From JAIYDJ01 sp031400505 (GTDB lineage Bacteria > Pseudomonadota > Alphaproteobacteria > Rhodobacterales > Rhodobacteraceae): DNA of 64,000 nucleotides. Position numbers and translations under genes: made by a program. Numbering within the stretch: position 1 is the first letter of the stretch; each line of letters opens with the position of its first letter. Below the pieces are notes generated by a model. It made no database searches and had not been told where the DNA came from. It saw only the letters and a program-made list of their open reading frames with translations. Positions 42,969-51,572 of this stretch are shown here, one piece after another. Location of the stretch: assembly GCA_031400505.1 (NCBI GenBank), contig JANNPZ010000006.1, positions 1 through 64,000 on the forward strand, given 5' to 3'.

Positions 42969-43532
42969 ATGGCTGACGACATCGAGATTGACCTTGACGC
43001 AATTCAGCGTCGGATGGATGGGGCGATAGCCTCGCTCAAGCAGGAATTCGGCAGTTTGCGCACCGGACGGGCGTCGGCGTCGATCCTTGATCCGATCATG
43101 GTCGAATCCTATGGCCAGATGACGCCGGTCAACCAGTTGGGCACGGTCAACGTGCCCGAACCGCGGATGGTTGTGATCAACGTCTGGGACAAAGCGATGA
43201 TTTCCAAGGTGGAAAAGGCGATCCGCGAAAGTGGCATCGGCATCAACCCCGTGACCGACGGCCCCTTGATCCGCCTCCCGATCCCCGAGTTGAACGAAGA
43301 GCGGCGCAAACAATTGTCCAAAGTCGCTGCCGGCTACGCAGAAAGCGCCAAGGTCGCGGTGCGCAACGTCCGGCGCGACGGGATGGACCAGATCAAGAAG
43401 GCTAAGGCCGCCGGCATGTCCGAAGATGACCAGAAGATGTGGTCGGACGAGGTGCAGGACTTGACCGACAAGACGATTGCGGCTGTGGACCGCGCCCTGG
43501 ACAGCAAACAAGCCGAGATCATGCAGGTTTGA
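42969..43532 (+). CDS. frr: ribosome recycling factor
   Basis: Splits post-termination ribosomes with EF-G. The 187-residue protein shows 'LKQEFGSLRTGRASASILDPIMVESYGQMTPVNQLGTVNVPEPRMVVINVWDK' and 'ERRKQLSKVAAGYAESAKVAVRNVRRDGMDQIKK', the standard RRF two-domain pattern and length. A GAGGG ribosome site precedes the ATG at 42969. It follows pyrH and precedes uppS. Confidence 0.96.
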   Translation: MADDIEIDLDAIQRRMDGAIASLKQEFGSLRTGRASASILDPIMVESYGQMTPVNQLGTVNVPEPRMVVINVWDKAMISKVEKAIRESGIGINPVTDGPLIRLPIPELNEERRKQLSKVAAGYAESAKVAVRNVRRDGMDQIKKAKAAGMSEDDQKMWSDEVQDLTDKTIAAVDRALDSKQAEIMQV

Positions 43533-43594
43533 CGCGGGCCTGGTGTGCATGTGGCCGGCCGGGAAATCCCGGTTGAAGGGAATAACGCCGGACA

Positions 43595-44362
43595 ATGGTT
43601 CGGGTTGCAAGCGAGGCAATGGTGGGCGCAGGCGATAAACTCGGTTCCAAGGCAGCTCGTCCGGCAGAGCATGTGGCCATCATCATGGATGGCAACGGGC
43701 GATGGGCAACAAATCGCGGTCTTCCGCGACTGGTTGGTCACCGCAAAGGGGCAGAGCGGGTCAAGGAAATCGTGCGCTGTGCCCCCGACCTAGGGGTGCG
43801 CTGGCTGACAATCTACGCGTTTTCGACCGAAAACTGGAAACGCTCCACCGAAGAAGTTCTTGGGCTGATGTCGATCTTTGAGCGCTATATCGAACGCGAG
43901 GCAGACCGCCTTGCGGCTGAGGGCGTGCGGATGCGTTTTATCGGGGATCGCACGCGGCTCGATGCTCGGTTGCAGCGCCTGATGGCGGGGATCGAGGCGC
44001 GCACGGCGGGCCTTGGGCGACTGAACCTGACGGTCGCAATCAACTACGGCGGGCGTGACGAGTTGATCCGGGCGATGCAGCGGGTGGCAACTGCCGTGGC
44101 GGAAGGCCGGCTTGCGGCAACAGCCATCACCGACGCGTTGATATCGCAGAATCTTGACACGGCAGGGTTGCCGGATCCCGATCTGGTGATCCGCACCAGC
44201 GGCGAGATGCGCACCTCGAATTTCCTGCCCTGGCAGTCGGCCTATGCCGAGTTCGAGTTCACCCAGACCTTGTGGCCGGATTTCACTCCGGTCGAACTGG
44301 CCGCGATTTTGGCACGTTTTGGCAACCGCGACCGTCGGTTCGGCGGCGTGGCTATCGGATGA
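43595..44362 (+). CDS. uppS: isoprenyl transferase (undecaprenyl diphosphate synthase)
   Basis: Makes the C55 lipid carrier for peptidoglycan and glycan synthesis. The 255-residue protein has 'AIIMDGNGRWATNRGLPRLVGHRKGAERVKEIV' (catalytic Asp), 'LTIYAFSTENWKRSTEEV', 'LTVAINYGGRDELIRAM' and 'PDLVIRTSGEMRTSNFLPWQSAYAEFEF'. All are cis-prenyltransferase motifs. Start 43595 or 43619; the former has AAGGGA upstream. It overlaps cdsA by 4 bp (ATGA). Confidence 0.94.
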   Translation: MVRVASEAMVGAGDKLGSKAARPAEHVAIIMDGNGRWATNRGLPRLVGHRKGAERVKEIVRCAPDLGVRWLTIYAFSTENWKRSTEEVLGLMSIFERYIEREADRLAAEGVRMRFIGDRTRLDARLQRLMAGIEARTAGLGRLNLTVAINYGGRDELIRAMQRVATAVAEGRLAATAITDALISQNLDTAGLPDPDLVIRTSGEMRTSNFLPWQSAYAEFEFTQTLWPDFTPVELAAILARFGNRDRRFGGVAIG

Positions 44363-45156
44363 CGGGCCCAGCGGCGGGCCGTTGGTCCGACTTGCGCACG
44401 CGGATGACCTCGGCTTTGGTGATGCTGGGGGTTGGTGCGCTGGAAATCTGGCTTGGCGGCCCGTCTTTCATTGCCTTGCTTGTGCTGCTGACGGCGGTGA
44501 TGATCTGGGAACTGTCGATGATGAGTGCGCCTGCCGCGCGCGGGTTGGCCGTGGCGTTGGCGCTTTGTTCAGCGGCGGCACTGCTGTTGGCCGTGGCGTT
44601 GCCGCAGTGGGTGTCCTGGGTGGTGCTTGCACTTCCTGCGCTTGGTCTTGCGCTGACGCCGCGCCGTGATCCCGGCCTGATGGCGTGGATCGGGTTTGCG
44701 GTGATGCTGGCGGGTTTTGGGCTAATCGTCCTGCGGGTATCGGCAGGCGGTGTGGCGATCCTGTGGTTGGTCAGCATTGTCGTGGCTTCGGATGTTTTGG
44801 GCTATTTCGCAGGGCGCTTGATCGGCGGGCCAAAGTTATGGCCGGCGATCAGCCCGAAAAAAACCTGGTCGGGCACGGTCGCAGGGTGGCTCGGGGCGGG
44901 CGTTGTCGGGCTGGGTTTTGTGCTTGCGGGCACTGCGGGTGCCGGGCTGATCGTGCTGTCGCCGCTGGTGGCGCTGGCAGGGCAGATGGGCGACATCACC
45001 GAAAGCTGGATCAAGCGGCGGGCTGGCGTCAAGGATGCGTCGCGTCTGATCCCGGGGCATGGTGGGGTGCTGGACCGGTTTGATGCGATGACCGGGGCGG
45101 TGCTTGCCGTCATGCTGATCGGGCTGGTCGTGCCGTTGCCATTCGAGAAGGTGTAA
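44359..45156 (+). CDS. cdsA: phosphatidate cytidylyltransferase
   Basis: Makes CDP-diacylglycerol, the precursor of bacterial phospholipids. The 265-residue protein has about seven membrane helices. Its signature is 'ISPKKTWSGTVAGWLGAGVVG', then 'WIKRRAGVKDASRLIPGHGGVLDRFDAMTGA', the CDS family pattern with the metal-binding Asp residues. The start at 44359 overlaps the uppS stop. It is followed by dxr after 3 bp. Confidence 0.93.
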   Translation: MTGPAAGRWSDLRTRMTSALVMLGVGALEIWLGGPSFIALLVLLTAVMIWELSMMSAPAARGLAVALALCSAAALLLAVALPQWVSWVVLALPALGLALTPRRDPGLMAWIGFAVMLAGFGLIVLRVSAGGVAILWLVSIVVASDVLGYFAGRLIGGPKLWPAISPKKTWSGTVAGWLGAGVVGLGFVLAGTAGAGLIVLSPLVALAGQMGDITESWIKRRAGVKDASRLIPGHGGVLDRFDAMTGAVLAVMLIGLVVPLPFEKV

Positions 45157-45159
45157 CGG

Positions 45160-46341
45160 ATGCGGTCGGTTTCGGTATTCGGCGCGACGGGGTCGGTCGG
45201 GGAAAGCACGTTCGATCTGCTGATGCGGCAGGGCGGGCCAGAGGTTTACAGTTGCGTCGCACTGACCGGCGGCCACAAGGTGGATCGTCTGGCGCAAATG
45301 GCCCGCGCGCTGCGGGCAGAGGTCGCGGTGACCGCAGAAGAGGCCTGCCTGCCGGCCTTGCGCGCGGCGCTGGCGGGATCCGGCGTTCAGGCCGCCGCAG
45401 GGCAGGCGGCCATTGCCGAGGCCGCCGACCGGCCTGCCGACTGGGTGATGAGCGCTATAGTGGGTGCCGCAGGACTGGTGCCGGGAATGCGCGCGCTGCG
45501 TCACGGGCGCACGCTGGCGCTTGCCAACAAGGAAAGTCTGGTGACCGCAGGTCCGCTGATGATGCGCACCGCAGCCAAACACGGCGCGCGGATCCTGCCG
45601 GTGGACAGCGAGCATTCTGCGATCTTTCAGGCCCTGGTCGGCGAAGACATGGCCTCGGTCGAACGGATCATCCTGACGGCATCGGGGGGGGCCTTGCGCG
45701 ATTGGCCTCTGGAAAGGCTGGCCGCAGCAACGGTGACCGAGGCGCTGGCGCATCCGAACTGGGCCATGGGACCGCGAATCACCATCGACAGCGCAAGCAT
45801 GTTCAACAAGGCGCTGGAAGTCATTGAGACCCGAGAATATTTCGGCGTAGCGCCTGCGCAGGTCGAGGTGATCATCCATCCAGAATCAATGATCCATTCG
45901 CTGGTCGGCTATCGGGACGGGGCGATAATGGCGCATCTGGGGGCCGCTGACATGCGGCATCCGATTGGCTATGCGCTGAACTGGCCGGAACGTTTGCCGC
46001 TGCCGGTGGCGCGGCTGGATCTTGCCGCGCTCGGGCGTCTTACGTTCCGCGCACCCGATCTTGACCGCTATCCGGCGCTGCGGCTGTGCCGCGAGGTGAT
46101 GGAAACCGGCGGGCTGGCAGGGGCTGTGTTCAACGCGGCCAAGGAAGTGGCGCTGGACCATTTCATCTCCGGAAGCCTTGGGTTTGCCCAGATGGCAGGC
46201 TTGGTCGAGGCGACGCTCGCCCGGCTTTCGTCGGACATCCGCCTTGGAAAAGCCGTTGAGGGACTTGAGGATGTGCTGGAGGCGGACCATTTGACACGGG
46301 TAAGGGCACGCGAAATTGCGGCCGGCATGCAGGCACGATAG
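45160..46341 (+). CDS. dxr: 1-deoxy-D-xylulose 5-phosphate reductoisomerase
   Basis: Makes MEP, the committed intermediate of the non-mevalonate isoprenoid pathway, which feeds uppS. The 393-residue protein has the NADPH motif GATGSVGEST (residues 6-15), 'LALANKESLVTAG', 'ILPVDSEHSAIFQ' (metal and substrate) and 'TITIDSASMFNKALEVIE'-type sequence. 'VIIHPESMIHSLVGYRDGA' is the catalytic loop. ATG at 45160, 3 bp after cdsA. Confidence 0.95.
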   Translation: MRSVSVFGATGSVGESTFDLLMRQGGPEVYSCVALTGGHKVDRLAQMARALRAEVAVTAEEACLPALRAALAGSGVQAAAGQAAIAEAADRPADWVMSAIVGAAGLVPGMRALRHGRTLALANKESLVTAGPLMMRTAAKHGARILPVDSEHSAIFQALVGEDMASVERIILTASGGALRDWPLERLAAATVTEALAHPNWAMGPRITIDSASMFNKALEVIETREYFGVAPAQVEVIIHPESMIHSLVGYRDGAIMAHLGAADMRHPIGYALNWPERLPLPVARLDLAALGRLTFRAPDLDRYPALRLCREVMETGGLAGAVFNAAKEVALDHFISGSLGFAQMAGLVEATLARLSSDIRLGKAVEGLEDVLEADHLTRVRAREIAAGMQAR

Positions 46342-46355
46342 CGGGAGCAGGGCGT

Positions 46356-47690
46356 TTGGATTTTGTGGGATTGGTGTCGGGTGCGGGCGGTTTCTTGTGG
46401 ACGGTGGTGTCATTCATCGTGGCACTGTCGATCATCGTGGCCGTGCATGAATATGGCCACTACATCTTCGGACGCCTGACCGGCATCCATGCCGAGGTGT
46501 TTTCGCTGGGCTTTGGGCCAGTGCTTTTCAGTCGGGTCGATCGCCGAGGGACCAAGTGGCAGTTGGCTGCACTGCCGTTCGGCGGCTATGTGAAATTTCT
46601 GGGCGACGCGGATGCCTCTTCGCGGCGGGATCAAGGGGCGATGACCGGACTTTCGGCGGCAGAATTGCGCCGTACGATGCACGGGGCGCCACTTTGGGCG
46701 CGCGCGCTGACGGTTCTTGCGGGACCTGTGTTCAATTTCTTGCTCACGATTGCGGTGTTCGTAGGGGTGGTCGCGTGGACCGGTGTTGCGTTGGACAAGC
46801 CCGTCGTAGGCGAAATGCGGGACGTACCCTTCGAAGGTGTGTCATTGCAGCAGGGCGACCAGATTCTGGCCGTCAACGGGACTGCAACCCCGGATCTTGC
46901 GGCCTATGGTGCTGCCGTCTCTGGTATTGGCCCGGCGGCTTCGGTTACCTATCTGATCGACCGCGCGGGTGCACAGATCGAGGTGTCGGGACCTCATCCG
47001 ATGCCGCCGATTGCTGCGTTTGTGCAGCCCAAATCGGCGGCGATCGACGCGGGATTGCAGGCCGGGGACGTGATTCTAGCGGCAAACGGACAAGCCGTCA
47101 GCAGCTTTGCGGAACTGCCGCCGATTGTCGAAGCCTCGCAGGGCCAAGCCGTTGCCCTGAAGGTCTGGCGTGCGGGCGAAACATTCGATCTGACGCTTAG
47201 CCCCCGCCGACGCGACCTTCCGACTGAAACGGGATTTGAAACGCGGTGGTTGATCGGTGTGTCGGGCGGATTGCTGTTCGAATTCGCCGTCCGCCAGCCC
47301 GGTCCGTTCGAAACCGTTGGGCTCGCGCTGGATCAGACATGGTATGTCGGCACAACGTCGCTGTCCGGTCTGTGGCATATCGTGACCGGTTCGATTTCAA
47401 GCTGCAACATCTCGGGTCCGATCGGCATGGCCGAGGTCATGGGTGACGCGGCACGGTCGGGGTTCGAGACATTCGTGCAAATGCTTGCCGTGCTGTCGCT
47501 GGGCATCGGACTGTTGAACCTGTTTCCGATTCCGGTGCTGGATGGCGGGCATCTGGTGTTTCACGTCTGGGAGGCCGCAACCGGCAAGCCGCCAAGCGAC
47601 AAAGCGTTGCAGGTGCTGATGTCCCTCGGCCTGGCGCTGCTGCTGTCGCTGATGGTCTTTGCGATTTCCAACGATCTTTTCTGCACCTGA
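46356..47690 (+). CDS. rseP: RIP metalloprotease RseP, TTG start
   Basis: A site-2-type intramembrane zinc protease that cleaves anti-sigma factors and signal-peptide remnants. The 444-residue protein has HEYGH (His31, Glu32, His35) in the first helix, two PDZ-like domains in the middle and 'NLFPIPVLDGGHL' in the third helix (third metal ligand Asp). The start TTG at 46356 follows GGGAGCAGGG; the ATG alternatives would remove the first helix. It sits between dxr and bamA as in most Gram-negatives. Confidence 0.94.
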   Translation: MDFVGLVSGAGGFLWTVVSFIVALSIIVAVHEYGHYIFGRLTGIHAEVFSLGFGPVLFSRVDRRGTKWQLAALPFGGYVKFLGDADASSRRDQGAMTGLSAAELRRTMHGAPLWARALTVLAGPVFNFLLTIAVFVGVVAWTGVALDKPVVGEMRDVPFEGVSLQQGDQILAVNGTATPDLAAYGAAVSGIGPAASVTYLIDRAGAQIEVSGPHPMPPIAAFVQPKSAAIDAGLQAGDVILAANGQAVSSFAELPPIVEASQGQAVALKVWRAGETFDLTLSPRRRDLPTETGFETRWLIGVSGGLLFEFAVRQPGPFETVGLALDQTWYVGTTSLSGLWHIVTGSISSCNISGPIGMAEVMGDAARSGFETFVQMLAVLSLGIGLLNLFPIPVLDGGHLVFHVWEAATGKPPSDKALQVLMSLGLALLLSLMVFAISNDLFCT

Positions 47691-47775
47691 TCCGGATCTG
47701 CCGGGCCACAGTCTTGCCCCAATTCCATGCCATAACCGCGTGGAAATCGTTAACAGGGCGGATACGGGGCGGATC

Positions 47776-47913
47776 ATGCAGCTGCTAATGGACGGGTACA
47801 AAGGGGTCAGACTGCTGGTCTGGCTGAACTGGGACCGGATCTTCGTGTTGGGAACTGTGGTTGCCGGGTTGCTGGCAGGCGCGTTCCTTGGCACGACAAT
47901 CGTTCAACCCTGA
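47776..47913 (+). CDS. 45-residue membrane protein between rseP and bamA
   Basis: A short open frame encoding MQLLMDGYKGVRLLVWLNWD, then a single hydrophobic helix (IFVLGTVVAGLLAGAFLG) and TTIVQP. The frame extends further upstream into rseP, but the first part is not plausible. GGGGCGG before the ATG at 47776 is a weak ribosome site; 47791 is an alternative. The function is unknown. Its position between two envelope-stress genes and the clear transmembrane helix argue for a real gene. Confidence 0.5.
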   Translation: MQLLMDGYKGVRLLVWLNWDRIFVLGTVVAGLLAGAFLGTTIVQP

Positions 47914-47986
47914 AGACCTGGCGCAAAACTATCCACAGTTTTTTTCACAGGCCCTGCCGCTACCGGCTGTGTTTGACGTCAGCCTT

Positions 47987-48015
47987 TTGACAAGCCCGAT
48001 ACGAGCGGCTAGTCA
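47987..48015 (+). promoter_or_regulatory. candidate bamA promoter (-35 only convincing)
   Basis: TTGACA at 47987-47992 with TAGTCA at 48010-48015 (17-bp spacing), 35 bp before the bamA ATG. The -35 is perfect and the -10 poor, which is common in GC-rich alphaproteobacteria. A sigma-E type promoter was not recognised. Confidence 0.3.
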
Positions 48016-48049
48016 GACGTAGCAGACGTTTGATTGGGCGGAGAAAACC

Positions 48050-50416
48050 ATGGGCAAGCACATTGGCGCGGGCGGTCGGCGCGAAGTGTTTTTCAAGACA
48101 GTGCTTCGTCCAGCCTTGGTAGCGGTTTTGCTAGGTTCAACAGGGATTTCGGGCGCGTTCTTCGCGCCGGCCTGGGCACAAAGCTATAGCTTCTCGAACG
48201 TCAACATCGAGGGAAACGTGCGGGTCGATGGCGAAACCATTCTTGGCTTTGCGGGAATCAAGCGCGGGCAGGGCGTCTCAGCGGGCGAATTGAATGACGC
48301 CTACCAGCGCATCGTTAACTCTGGGTTGTTCGAAACCGTTGTCGTCGATCCGAAAGGCGGCACTCTGGTAATCCGGGTGAAGGAATACCCAACGGTCAAT
48401 GTGGTCGATTTTCAGGGTAACAAACGGATCAAAGACGAAAATCTGCTCGAAGTGATCACGTCAAAGTCACGCCTGATCTATTCGCCGTCCAAGGCCGAGG
48501 CGGATGCCGCAACCATTGCCGAGCAGTATCGCGTGACCGGGCGAACGGCAGCCACAGTCGAGCCCCGGATCATCCGGCGCTCTGACAACCGCGTCGACCT
48601 TGTGTTTGAAATTCAGGAAGGCAAGACCGTCGAAATCGAGCGGCTGTCCTTTGTCGGCAACCGCGCGTTTTCCGACCGCAGGTTGCGCCAGATTCTGGAA
48701 ACCAAACAGGCCGGTTTCCTGCGGCAGGTGATCAAGCGCGACACGTTCCTGAACGAGCGCCTTGAGGTTGACAAGCAGATGCTGCGGGATTTCTACCTGT
48801 CGCGCGGCTATGTCGATTTTGAAATTCTGGACGCGTCGGCCGAATTGGCCCGTGAACGCGACGCGACATTCCTGTCATTCTCTGTCCGCGAAGGGCGCAG
48901 CTTCAATGTCGGTGCGGTCAGCACGGTGTCAGAAGTCGAAGGCGTCGATGCGGCCGAATTCGACGCGGTGCGCAAGCTGCGTTCTGGGGTCACCTACACA
49001 CCGGCCATCATCGAAAACAACGTCGCGCGGATGGAAACGCTTGCACTGCGCAAGGGGCTGAATTTCATCATCGTCGAGCCTCGCATCACCCGCAACGATC
49101 GCAATCAGGTGATCGATGTGCAGTTCGTTCTGACGCGTGGGCAGAAGGTTTTCGTCGAACGGATCGATATCGAAGGCAACACCACGACGCTTGACCAGGT
49201 CGTGCGGCGGCAGTTCCGGTCCATCGAAGGCGACCCGTTCAACCCGCGTGAAATCCGGCAGGCGGCCGAACGGATCCGGGCACTGGGGTATTTCTCAAAT
49301 GCCGAAGTCGATGCACAGCAAGGCTCGGCGCCGGATCAGGTTGTGGTCAACGTTGATCTTGAAGAGCAACCGACCGGGTCGCTGTCCTTTGGTGCCAGCT
49401 ATGGCGTGTCAAACGGATTTGGTTTGGCGGTGGGTTTTGCCGAAACCAACTTCCTAGGCCGTGGTCAGACGTTCAATATCAACCTTCAAACCGGCGCTGA
49501 CACGACCGATAGCAGCATCAGCTTTGTCGAGCCCAGCTTTTTGGGCCGCGATTTGCGGTTCAAGTTCGATGCGGGCTATGCGATCAGCGAAAGCGACAAC
49601 GCCTTTTACGATACCACTGATATCTTCATCAGCCCGTCAATCGACTTTCCGATCGGCGCCAACAGCCGGTTTGTATTGCGCTATGCGCTGAGTGAAGACC
49701 TGATCGAAAATGTCGCGGGCAGCGATACGCCGACTGACCTGACCGATGACTCGTCGCAGATCCTGTTCGACGAGGCAGCGCGCGGCAAGGTCCTGACATC
49801 CGCAATCGGCTACAGCTATGTGTATGACACAAGGTTCACCGGTTTGAACCCCAACAACCGGGTCCTGATCCGGTTCGGGCAGGATCTGGCAGGTCTGGGC
49901 GGCGATGCGACCTATCTGGAATCCAGCCTGTTTGCCTTGGCTGAAACCAAGGTGATCAAGGAAGAGGTTACGATTCGCGCGATTTTCGAGGCGGGTCTTA
50001 TCAACGGGATCGACGGCTACGGCACAAGGGTCACAGAACGGTATTTTGGCCGCAGCAAGATCCGCGGATTCGAAGCAAACGGCATCGGTCCTCGCGATCT
50101 GGGCAGCGTCAACGAAGACGCCCTGGGCGGTAACGCCTTTGCCGTGGCCCGGTTCGAGGCGGATTTCCCGCTGGGCCTTCCCGAGGAATATGGCATCAAG
50201 GGCGGGCTGTTCTTTGATGTGGGCTCTGTCTGGAGTCTGGATGCAACCAACCCCACAGTGGTGGGTGAAGACTTCTCGCTCCGCTCGACGATCGGGGTGT
50301 CGCTGTTTTGGGACACGCCGGTCGGCCCGCTTCGCTTCAACTTCAGCCGTGCCCTGCTGAAGGAAGACTTCGACAAGGAGCAGACGTTCGATCTGACCAT
50401 TTCAACGCAGTTCTGA
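48050..50416 (+). CDS. bamA: outer-membrane protein assembly factor BamA
   Basis: Inserts beta-barrel proteins into the outer membrane. The 788-residue protein has a signal peptide (to about residue 43, ...FAPAWAQS) and five POTRA domains ('NVNIEGNVRVDGETIL', 'NVVDFQGNKRIKDENLLEV', 'IERLSFVGNRAFSDRRLRQIL' and others). The 16-strand barrel carries the conserved 'GRSKIRGFEANGIGPRD' (VRGF/Y motif) and ends in an aromatic residue (TISTQF). The stop TGA overlaps the start of the skp-like gene. Confidence 0.96.
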   Translation: MGKHIGAGGRREVFFKTVLRPALVAVLLGSTGISGAFFAPAWAQSYSFSNVNIEGNVRVDGETILGFAGIKRGQGVSAGELNDAYQRIVNSGLFETVVVDPKGGTLVIRVKEYPTVNVVDFQGNKRIKDENLLEVITSKSRLIYSPSKAEADAATIAEQYRVTGRTAATVEPRIIRRSDNRVDLVFEIQEGKTVEIERLSFVGNRAFSDRRLRQILETKQAGFLRQVIKRDTFLNERLEVDKQMLRDFYLSRGYVDFEILDASAELARERDATFLSFSVREGRSFNVGAVSTVSEVEGVDAAEFDAVRKLRSGVTYTPAIIENNVARMETLALRKGLNFIIVEPRITRNDRNQVIDVQFVLTRGQKVFVERIDIEGNTTTLDQVVRRQFRSIEGDPFNPREIRQAAERIRALGYFSNAEVDAQQGSAPDQVVVNVDLEEQPTGSLSFGASYGVSNGFGLAVGFAETNFLGRGQTFNINLQTGADTTDSSISFVEPSFLGRDLRFKFDAGYAISESDNAFYDTTDIFISPSIDFPIGANSRFVLRYALSEDLIENVAGSDTPTDLTDDSSQILFDEAARGKVLTSAIGYSYVYDTRFTGLNPNNRVLIRFGQDLAGLGGDATYLESSLFALAETKVIKEEVTIRAIFEAGLINGIDGYGTRVTERYFGRSKIRGFEANGIGPRDLGSVNEDALGGNAFAVARFEADFPLGLPEEYGIKGGLFFDVGSVWSLDATNPTVVGEDFSLRSTIGVSLFWDTPVGPLRFNFSRALLKEDFDKEQTFDLTISTQF

Positions 50417-51024
50417 TGCGGCGGTGGGTCATCGGGGTGCTGCTGGCGGTCTTGGCCAGCGGTTCTGTGGCGCAGGAACCGTCACTGTCAGGCGGCTCTA
50501 TCGTTACGCTTGACCAGGACCGGCTGTTTTCGGAATCGCAGTTCGGTCGCAGTGTTCTGGCCCGCATCGAGGCTGAAGAGGCCGCATTGGCGGCCGAAAA
50601 CCGCAAGCTGGAAGCGGCGTTCGAGGCAGAGGAACGCACCCTGACCGACCTGCGGACCCGTCTGTCGGCACCCGAATTCCGAAAGCTGGCCGATGAATTT
50701 GACTTGCGTGTCGAAGATGTAAGACGTGCGCAGGATGCGCGTTTCCGCGCTTTGACCCGGCGGCGCGATGAAGACCGTACCAAGTTCTTCGACTCCGCTT
50801 TGCCCGTTCTTGGCCAGCTTATGGCCGAAAAGGGCGCCGTTGCGATCATTGACCGCAGCGTCATCGTGTTGGGTTTTGGCCGGCTTGACATCACGGACGA
50901 CGCAATTGCGCGACTTGATGTCGAATTGGGCGACGGGCTGCAGGAAGCAGCCCCCGATCAGCCCGACCCTGCGCCGGAACCAGTCGCACCCCCCGGGGCC
51001 GTTCCCGCGCCGGCTACGCCCTGA
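50416..51024 (+). CDS. OmpH/Skp-family periplasmic chaperone
   Basis: A 202-residue protein with a signal peptide (MRRWVIGVLLAVLASGSVAQ). The coiled-coil body is 'LARIEAEEAALAAENRKLEAAFEAEERTLTDLRTRLS', and 'KFFDSALPVLGQLMAEKGAVAIIDRSVIVLG' resembles Skp/OmpH. The C-terminus is an unusual Pro/Ala-rich tail (PDQPDPAPEPVAPPGAVPAP). It holds unfolded outer-membrane proteins in the periplasm. The ATG overlaps the bamA stop (TGATG). The usual next gene, lpxD, is absent. Confidence 0.87.
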   Translation: MRRWVIGVLLAVLASGSVAQEPSLSGGSIVTLDQDRLFSESQFGRSVLARIEAEEAALAAENRKLEAAFEAEERTLTDLRTRLSAPEFRKLADEFDLRVEDVRRAQDARFRALTRRRDEDRTKFFDSALPVLGQLMAEKGAVAIIDRSVIVLGFGRLDITDDAIARLDVELGDGLQEAAPDQPDPAPEPVAPPGAVPAPATP

Positions 51025-51102
51025 ACTGCGTATGCTTGTCGGCGGGCGCATGACTTGCTAGGCAGGGCAAAGTGCAACACCGCCTGGATAACAGGAGCTG
51101 AG

Positions 51103-51570
51103 ATGACCCACCTGCCTGCGATGACCACGTCTGCCGATCTGGACCTGATCCAGCGGATCATTCCGCATCGCTATCCGTTTTTGCTGATCGACAAAGTGCG
51201 TGACATCGTGGTGCCGAAATCCTGCGTTGGCATCAAGAACGTGACCTTTAACGAACCGCAATTTCAGGGGCACTTTCCGGGGATGCCGATCTTTCCGGGC
51301 GTGATGATCATCGAGGCGATGGCGCAGACCAGCGGAATTCTGGTGGGTCTGTCGATGGACCTCGTCGACAAGAACGCAACCACGTTTTTCATGGGCGTCG
51401 ATGGCGTCAAGTTCCGCCGCAAGGTGGTGCCCGGTGACGTTCTGGAGTTGCACGTGACCGCCCTGCGCGGTGGCGGGCGGGTCTGGAAGTTCGAAGGACG
51501 CGCGATAGTGGATGGCGAGTTGGCCTGCGAAGCTACCTTCATGGCCATGTTCGACGTGCCGAAAGCCTGA
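51103..51570 (+). CDS. fabZ: (3R)-hydroxyacyl-ACP dehydratase
   Basis: Dehydrates beta-hydroxyacyl-ACP in fatty-acid elongation. The 155-residue hotdog protein has 'QRIIPHRYPFLLIDKV' and 'QGHFPGMPIFPGVMIIEAMAQT', with catalytic His57 and Glu71. AGGAGCTGAG precedes the ATG at 51103; an upstream ATG at 51055 lacks a ribosome site. It precedes lpxA by 2 bp. Confidence 0.95.
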   Translation: MTHLPAMTTSADLDLIQRIIPHRYPFLLIDKVRDIVVPKSCVGIKNVTFNEPQFQGHFPGMPIFPGVMIIEAMAQTSGILVGLSMDLVDKNATTFFMGVDGVKFRRKVVPGDVLELHVTALRGGGRVWKFEGRAIVDGELACEATFMAMFDVPKA

Positions 51571-51572
51571 CG

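Noticed and set aside
47926..47940. CTATCCACA near bamA as a DnaA box / replication origin
   Set aside because: It is a single one-mismatch site with no cluster of boxes, no AT-rich unwinding element and no dnaA, dnaN or hemE nearby.
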